Shown here: positions 56,982 to 64,000 of the stretch, piece by piece
How positions within the stretch are numbered: the stretch's first letter is position 1
Layout: every line of letters starts with the position of its first letter
Origin: Trichuris trichiura
Taxonomy: Eukaryota; Nematoda; Enoplea; Trichinellida; Trichuridae
Assembly: GCA_037903355.1 (NCBI GenBank)
Contig: JBAJFE010000061.1
Span: forward strand, 248,001-312,000
Direction of reading: 5' to 3'
Length of the DNA: 64,000 nt
Notes under the pieces: generated by a model
What the model was told of the DNA's origin: nothing
Database searches by the model: none
The model's input: the letters and a program-made list of their open reading frames with translations, nothing else
Made by a program: the position numbers and the translations under genes

Positions 56982-59900
56982 CCCTGCTCTATACGTACTG
57001 TAGTCGGACTTCTAGTAATGTCCGTGCTGCTTAACCTTGAGGAGATGTCACTGGCAGCGACGCTCGCTTGTCCTACGTATGGGGAATGTACCATTGAGAT
57101 CGACAATGACACATGCTTGTTTATGTCGAAGAAAGCACAAATCATGTTTAGCAACGATATTTGTGCCGAACTGCCAAACGGTACACTGCACGCATTCAAG
57201 ATACCAGCCAATGCTAAGTATTACTTCCATCCACCAACATTGTTTTATCCTTATCCTGGTTACTGCCCTGATTTCGAACGTGCGGCATCGAACGGTTACC
57301 ATACCCACAAGTACAGGAATGCGTGGCTAATAGTTGGTGTTGATACTGAAAATGAAACTTCAAATGAAAAGATTATTCGGTTGCATTTGCAACACGCTGT
57401 TACAAAACAAGAGGATATGATTCGCTATCGAATAACTAATAAGACACTTGAACCCATTGGAAACTATACCGTTATCGGAAACTATACCGTTCTGCAGGAG
57501 GTTTATGCAAGAAACCCAAGCAAAGACAATCCATTGGCTATTCTTGCATATTTGTGGGATAATATGGCACCGCAGCACGAATGGCAACATGTGAGAACAT
57601 TTGCTGAGCTTCTACCAGTAGACGAATCGCAAGCCCGGAATTGGGAAAGAACAGCCCGTGCTACTTGTGTGTTTCCGTCTCTGAGAAAACTGTGTAAATC
57701 GTTCAACGAGAAAACTGGGGAATGTATATGCCATCCTGGTTTTACAGGTACCTTCTGCGAGAAAGGCAAGTCTCTCATTACGCATTTGATTTCTTTTATG
57801 AAGACTTGAGTAGTACAGCTCCCTCATCTATACCATAGTATTCGAATGACGATTACTAGGCGCTAGCTCCCACTTACATTAGTCGCGCAGGTTCATCTCT
57901 ATTCATCATTGATAAATCATTCGAATGTTAATTTTCTTTGCTCGCAGTTTACTGGCACCTTTCTTATTCCCGTTCAAGTTATGTGCTAGCATGCTTTCAT
58001 GGAGGGAATAGTTCAGTCTTCCATGCATATTGGACAGTCGACTTTATATTTACGGAGAAATATTTTCAAATGCCTAGAACGACTCCGCTAAGCTGTTGAA
58101 GGTCACGTCGCGTTTTTTCTGCTTTACACTTTCTTCCAAGTTTCAGACATCGATGAGTGCAGTCAGTCGCCGTGTAAAAATGGCGACTGCAAAAACACGC
58201 GCGGTTCTTATCACTGTGTATGTAAAGATGGTTGGATAGGAAAGCATTGCGAAACGGGTAGCTAACCACCCTTATACGTAATAGTACAACAGGCCGAACG
58301 TTTAAGACATAAATGAATGCAATTATCCGTACATTTGCGGTTCAAAAGGAACTTGTGAAAACACGCCGGGAAGCTACCGTTGCGCTTGCGCAGCTGGATA
58401 TACGGGAAAGCATTGTGATACTGGTCACTTGTTCGAATTGGGATATTGATGTTATTTTGCTAGTTTTCGTTCTTGTAGACTTTGAGGAATGCTTGCAACA
58501 GCCCACACCTTGTCTTCCTCATGGAAAGTGTATTGACACCTTTGGGTCGTACTTCTGTCATTGTTATCCTGGATGGACAGGGAGCAATTGTGAAAAGGGT
58601 GCTTATTATTTTCTCATCCGTTCCTTCGAGCATCTGTGAGCAGAAACCATTTCCTTTTGTTAGATTTGGACGAATGCATTTCCGGTGAGGAGGTTTGCTT
58701 TAACGGTGGTAAATGTACCAATACGCTTGGCAGCTATGCGTGCACATGTAGCGAACGATGGACGGGTCCACAATGCCGAGAAGGTTAGTAACGATCAGTG
58801 CTACTGTTTTTGCTTTCGACTAGTTCCGACTGAGATTCTTCATGAGGACATGGTTTTTATAAAACAAACAAAACTTTAGGGGGGCCACCTTAACGATTAT
58901 TTCAACAGTGATAGTGAAGAATGTTTAGCGAAGTTTCTGATTACCCGCTTTCCCGAATGAGGGCGACATAGTTATACGGTAGGACCGGATGATCTTCTAG
59001 CTGGTCTATTCGGTCTCTGAGCTCAGTGATTTCTGATAAGCCAACTTTGAGATGTGCATGTTTCCTGTGTATGACAATCACTAAAATGAAGTGAGGTACT
59101 TTCTTGAGATGTGCGAACTGCACGTGAAACCCGAAGAGCTAACACTCCAACATCGTTCCTTTGTTAAGTGCCAATGTGTTAATTCTCCTCTGTTTGCGGC
59201 CTTAAGTTTCGAATGCTCCTGATTAGACACCGTGAGTCACGTTTGCGCGCCGTTGGCCTATAAAAGGATGACTAACTGTGGTTTACAGCGTAAATACTTC
59301 ATTCTGCGAACGCTTTGCCGTTATGGGATTTTTAATCAGCTAATTAGAGTCTGCGATGGAGGTCGTCTTCTCTTCTTCATTCGTCTGTTTGGTAACTGCT
59401 TGATCTGTTCCTGCGGTAGTTTCATTTGAGTGTTTATTGCGGCACTTATAGTTTATTCGGTAGGTCACAACATTTGCGCTGCCCTTCCATTTCCTGTGAA
59501 CACTAGACGCTGTTCTTTTCCCCTTCCTATTTCATCTTTCATTAACCCTGTAGAAAGTGTAGCTGTTTTTGTAGCAGTCGACCTTTGCAAGAAATTGGAC
59601 TGCGTTAATGGCTTATGCGTAGCAAAGGAAAAAGTTTTTGAAGTTGAATGTAAATGCTATATGGGATGGTCAGGAGAAGCTTGTGCTATCGGTATGCGTG
59701 AACATACGAAGCGTTCTTTTTGTGCTATTTCACGTTAGATAAGGATGAATGCCGGGAGACGAAAGATCTCTGCTCAAAGAATGGTGTATGCTCAGATCCG
59801 AAAGGAAATTATACCTGCACGTGTAATGCAGGCTACACTGGTAAAAATTGCGAAAAAGGTAGTTCCATTTAGTAGAGTTGTTTTCATTTTACAAAGTCAA

Positions 59901-62900
59901 GACTTGGCCGACCGTGGTCATATTTCAATACCTGTTACGGTCACTTTCTTCTTCTCCGTAAGGGGCGACTTTTTCTTACTGTTGTAGTGAAATTTCTTAG
60001 AGGTAAACGAATGCGCCAACGCGGATTGCATAAATGGTTATTGCATTGATTTGGTTAATGGATACAAGTGCGAATGCTACGCCGGTTTCACTGGTGCAAG
60101 TTGTGGTTTCGGTTAGCAACATTCTTTGAGATGATTAGATGGGCAGTTCGGCTTGCTCTTTTATTGCCTTGATTTTTTAGAATTAAACCCTTGTGATTAC
60201 TTATCGTACGATTGCGGCAAAGGTTCGTGTGTAGCAAAGGGCAAGGTTCCTCTTTGTTCATGTCTGTCTGGCTACACTGGTGTGCATTGCGAGCAAGGTA
60301 AGTCGCAATAGAATACATGCAGAAGCTCAAAGTGTACATGATTTAATGAATCTTCTTTGTTCCCAGAAAATAAGACAGTTTTTTATTGCCTGGACTTATA
60401 GTGTTGTAGATGAATGTCATTACGGGTTTTGTTGTCCTTTATTTCCTTTCGAATTGCTGGATGAGCGCATCTTTTGGCAGTTTGTTTTTCTCTGTACCCT
60501 GTGTGGGACGAAGCTTTTGTATGAACGACGGCTGAGCTGAGGTGGTTACTCCGTTTTTCACTAAACAATGGTTGCTGAATGGAATCCCTCTCCCTCGGTC
60601 TATGAGGGAATGGTAATGATGGTCGTCTTAGAGATTATCTTCGCCTGAATATGTGATTAAGTTGTGAGCCGCTGCTTGGTAGTTTTTTTCTTGCATGTGC
60701 TTAATGTGATAGTCGGGCGTGACGTTGCAGAATGACTTCATGCTGTCAGTTTAGTTTTTCCTCTTGAATCTTAATTCCTAACTGCCAACCTTTAGTAACT
60801 ATAAAGACATTGTGCAGCAATGTTTGCACTTCGAGAGCGTCCATGGTTGATCAATTCATTTTTAGCCACTGGTGGTAGCTGATGTTTTCAAGGTCTGTCC
60901 TGATGAGCTGCGTTGTCATCCGAATTTGAAAGTCAAGACTCACCCGCAGTACTGCATCTCTATGTTCGCTGAAATGTTCTCAATTGCTTCATTTGCCCTC
61001 ACAGGAGCACTGCTTTTGGTCCCTTGCGATAATAACGTGTTAAGAGGTCCAATGCTAAATAAGCGTAGCTTTGAACAGGCGGGCATCTCTGCAAAGTAGG
61101 TGTTCCGGTTTTCTAGTCAGTTCTTAGTTGAAGTCCACATTTGGGAGGAACTGAATTCTTCGTTGTACGTTCACAGTGGTACTGAAGACGTGCTCTTTGG
61201 TGTGGCAGGTTCCTTCTGGTCACAGTATTCTCATCCAGATTAATTACTCTATTTGGGGGTGTTAAATTGGGAGGAAGCACTGTTTCAATTCTCATGTTCG
61301 CTTCTCTGGAATGGCCTTTAACTTTCTTATTTCGATTTTATTTAGTGATTTCATTGTTCTCAGCTTAGTTTGCAGGTAAGGATAGCTAGGTATGCTCGGC
61401 GCTGCGGTACTTACATGTGTAACTTTTGTATGCGTTAATTTGTTGTTAATCGCTCATTCTTCAGCGATCGACAAATGCCAAAGAGCCCCTTGCAAGAATG
61501 GTCATTGCGTGAATGGCGAAGGGATCAATGAATATGAATGCATTTGTGGCCCGAAGTACACCGGCGCTGACTGTTCCATCTGTAAGTTGAACGTTTTGTT
61601 GGATGGTGTCGCTTTGGTTTAAGTTGTACGTAAGGCTCACAATTAGTGTTGTACGTTTTGAGGAACTACCTTTTCCCTTGAGATGTCGTCATATTTACAA
61701 ATGGTGCTCGCCGGCTTATGGTGCCGTTTCCTTCGACGCGTTGCTACTTAAGTGGCCATACGCAATTCTGTGCATCTAACGGTGAACCAAACTCGAGTGA
61801 TTTCTTCAGTGGCTGTCTGTCAATTTCTTTCCACTGGCGGCACATTGGTGCAGGTTGAGGGTTACGAGTTTGCTTAAGGTGAGCTTGTGGTCTACCGGAT
61901 TCGACTGGTTTCAGCCGACTGGCGGTGACGAAGTGCCACGGGGCGCCGTTTTGAGAAACGGATCCGTCGGACTGTAACAACTGGTTGTGTAAATTAGGCC
62001 CTCCTGAACGTCGAACGTTTATTTACAAGGTTACGACGTTTTGGAAGGCACGCTGCGTAAACCTAATCTCTTGAGTTGGAGAGAAGTCATGCCTTACAGA
62101 GGTACTTTCTAACACGGTAATTTTGTTTTGTTGTTAATAACATACTAATAATTCACGCACGTGCGAGAGGTCAGTGACTGGTTCGATGTGCTTAGCTGAT
62201 ATTTGCAAGCCGCATTTAACTCATTCCCTCCTTGTGTCGAAGGTAGTATGAAGGAATCATCCCGTGCTGAGACGTGGTTTACCACGCGTAGGCTGCATTA
62301 CCGTGGCGTGCAGGTTTATTTGTGCAATCTTCTCCATTCCTTTTTGTTATTTTTGGCAGGAAGCGGCGTCATCTTGAATCTGTTGTCCGACTTTCATAGT
62401 TTTTATTGCCCGTGTTTATACACATGAATAACAAAATTGTCATTCTAAGGCGGCGGTGTTGTGGTGTCGAACCTACCGTTAAGTCGATGACCGCTCGCGT
62501 ATATGATCTCAGTGAGTTAGAGGTCAAGGTCTGGCGTTCCATCGTGTACCACAGTACTGAGGTTCGATTCCGAACAGCACCACCTAAAGGAGTCACGTTT
62601 TCCGGAGAACCGGCTAGTGAAGTAGATCAATCCTTTTGTACCGATGCGCAGTCGGTGTATCGCGGACATGATTTATGTGGAACAGAAAGCAATGAGTGTA
62701 GAGCTATATACAGCATGCCCTGGTTATCCGCGGTTGTTGGTTCCAGGAATTTCCGTGTATAGTGAAGTCCCCTGCGCAAAATATGGAATCATTTGTAAGC
62801 AACCTGCGCGCTTTCTTGTATACAGTACAAGTAGACGTGAAATTGCTTATAGTTAATAATATCAGTTAGTGCTAAATACAGTAGGCCCTCGTTGTTCGCG

Positions 62901-64000
62901 GTTTTTGGTTCCAGGACTTTCCGCGTATAAGAAATTCCGCGTAAAGTCAAGTCCCCTGCGCAAAATATAGAATCCTTTGTAAACAACATGCGCGCTTTCT
63001 CGTGTACACTACAAATAGACACGAAATTGCTGGTGGTTGCTAATATCAATTAGTGTTAAATAAATAGTTTAGTGAAGAACATCTTAAAGAAAATAATGAC
63101 ATTCAACTATCCAAAAATATATTGGAATGCGAATTACTTTCAGAATACACTGTTTCAGCTGTACGCGAAATATACAGGCTTTTATTGTTACGGTATTGCC
63201 CCGTTATTTCAGTATAAACAAAGTTAGTACGAAGCTACGGACAACATCGTAACGATGAACACTGCGTACTCCGCATGAACTACTACAGTTCCGTACAAAG
63301 AAACTGTTTCAATGATGTAAGCGAAAAGTAAAATCGCTGAACCTCAGCTGCCACCATCGATTCCATTTCGTCTTTAACAGCAATCGTTGCTTGCGCCTTC
63401 ACATCAGCTATGTTATCTTTTACTTGAATGTTGGGCAGGTAGACGATTTTTCAGGCGGTATGACCTTTTCCGCTGAGTGGCAGAGTTCATGCTGATGATA
63501 AGTCACTGGTGATCTGAAAGGCCTATGTTGAAAGTTAATTAACTTCTGCCGGCTGCAGAAGCAAAAGCGTTCCGAAAGCTTTGAGACAATCATCTTCTAT
63601 TGTCACCTAAGCATAAAATTCGTCTCTCAGCCTTCTCAATCTTCAACAATTAAAACCCAGGTCGTTTAGCAGCTGTCAGTATTGAGCAACGACTATCTTG
63701 GATGAACATAATGGGGTGACGATTCTGACATCGATTTGCACGTTTCACTAATAGAAGTGGTTAAACTATGCTGCAAATTGCATTTTTTTTACTTAAAATT
63801 GTTGCACACAAACGACATTTCAAGTTCAGTAGACTAAGCTGTGCTGTTACCATTTTCAATCTTTGCTGTTGTTAACGGACTTCTTAATCCATCAAGCAGG
63901 CAATTAGCTTAAGCAAATTTAAAACTTTGCTGCATTAAGGGATCTTACAATGTTTCTTCAGAAAACGTATGCAATGCAGCCTTTCTGAGACAGTCAATAT
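56982..64000 (+). CDS. EGF-repeat surface protein with novel N-terminal domain, copy 3 (3' end outside window)
   Basis: The exons seen are 56982..57765, 58147..58257, 58307..58423, 58479..58598, 58664..58783, 59575..59691, 59739..59858, 60001..60111, 60181..60297 and 61465..61581. The phases and exon lengths are the same as in copy 2. The last two exons (eleventh EGF module and membrane segment) should lie beyond 64000. The first in-frame ATG is 57018 and the first donor is GCAAGT. Exons 6-9 with their introns are almost identical to copy 2. Exon 1 differs mainly in two short patches. The intron after 61581 holds a tRNA-like element and Tigger ends but not the hAT element. Confidence 0.78.
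62498..62596 (+). repeat. tRNA-like element, copy 3
   Basis: The duplicate of 39797-39895, with B box GGTTCGATTCC at 62561-62571. Confidence 0.5.
62702..63535. mobile_element. Tigger/pogo ends, copy 3, with an extra terminal repeat
   Basis: Matches 40008-40617 of copy 2 and has an additional related block of about 185 bp starting TA|CAGTAGGCCCTCG at 62878. The second block is a textbook Tigger terminal repeat with TA target dinucleotide. The coding part is absent. Confidence 0.65.

Overview
This is a eukaryotic window, most likely from a nematode. Exons are short with many 45-60 bp GT-AG introns, intronic DNA is T-rich, microsatellites are abundant, and Ty3/Gypsy, Penelope-like, hAT and pogo/Tigger elements are mixed with expanded secreted or adhesive gene families. 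The moderate GC content and gene style fit a whipworm-like clade I genome. That placement is inference, because no marker gene or spliced leader was seen. All gene models were built by hand from splice signals, reading phase and family knowledge.

Layout: (1) 1-5998 has no recognisable gene and a marked excess of A over T on the + strand. (2) 5999-8780 (+) is a seven-exon gene for TFIIIC subunit 5 (GTF3C5/tau95). (3) 8845-21218 is a tandem segmental duplication. Unit A (8845-about 16217) and unit B (about 16225-21218) each carry a possible SNF7-like fragment, a microsatellite, a decayed Gypsy element and the 5' part of an unusual multi-SH2 gene. Unit A also received later insertions: two long palindromic elements, a truncated Penelope-like element (PLE), and a PLE 3' fragment that landed in its SH2 copy with an 11-bp target duplication. 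Unit B runs into the intact gene (20686-22504), which encodes four tandem SH2-like domains, all lacking the phosphotyrosine-binding arginine. (4) 24253-64000 is a tandem array of three + strand genes. Each has an uncharacterised N-terminal domain of about 220 residues and about eleven EGF-like modules, one per symmetric phase-1 exon; the two complete copies end in a C-terminal hydrophobic segment. Copies 1 and 2 give open reading frames of identical length (714 residues from the same acceptor); copy 3 runs off the window. The repeating unit of copies 2 and 3 is about 18 kb.

Mobile DNA has reshaped the array. The E10-E11 intron of copy 2 is 9 kb and holds a Tigger/pogo element with a hAT element nested inside it. 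The spacer before copy 3 holds a nearly intact 4.4 kb Ty3/Gypsy element whose single ORF starts in one LTR and ends in the other.

The most interesting signals are: hammerhead-ribozyme motifs in the PLE 3' regions and, as an inverted pair, in a 200-bp palindromic element; the arginine-less tetra-SH2 protein; the EGF array with its unknown N-terminal domain, two concentrated variable patches and blocks of near-identity; and the LTR-to-LTR retrotransposon ORF.
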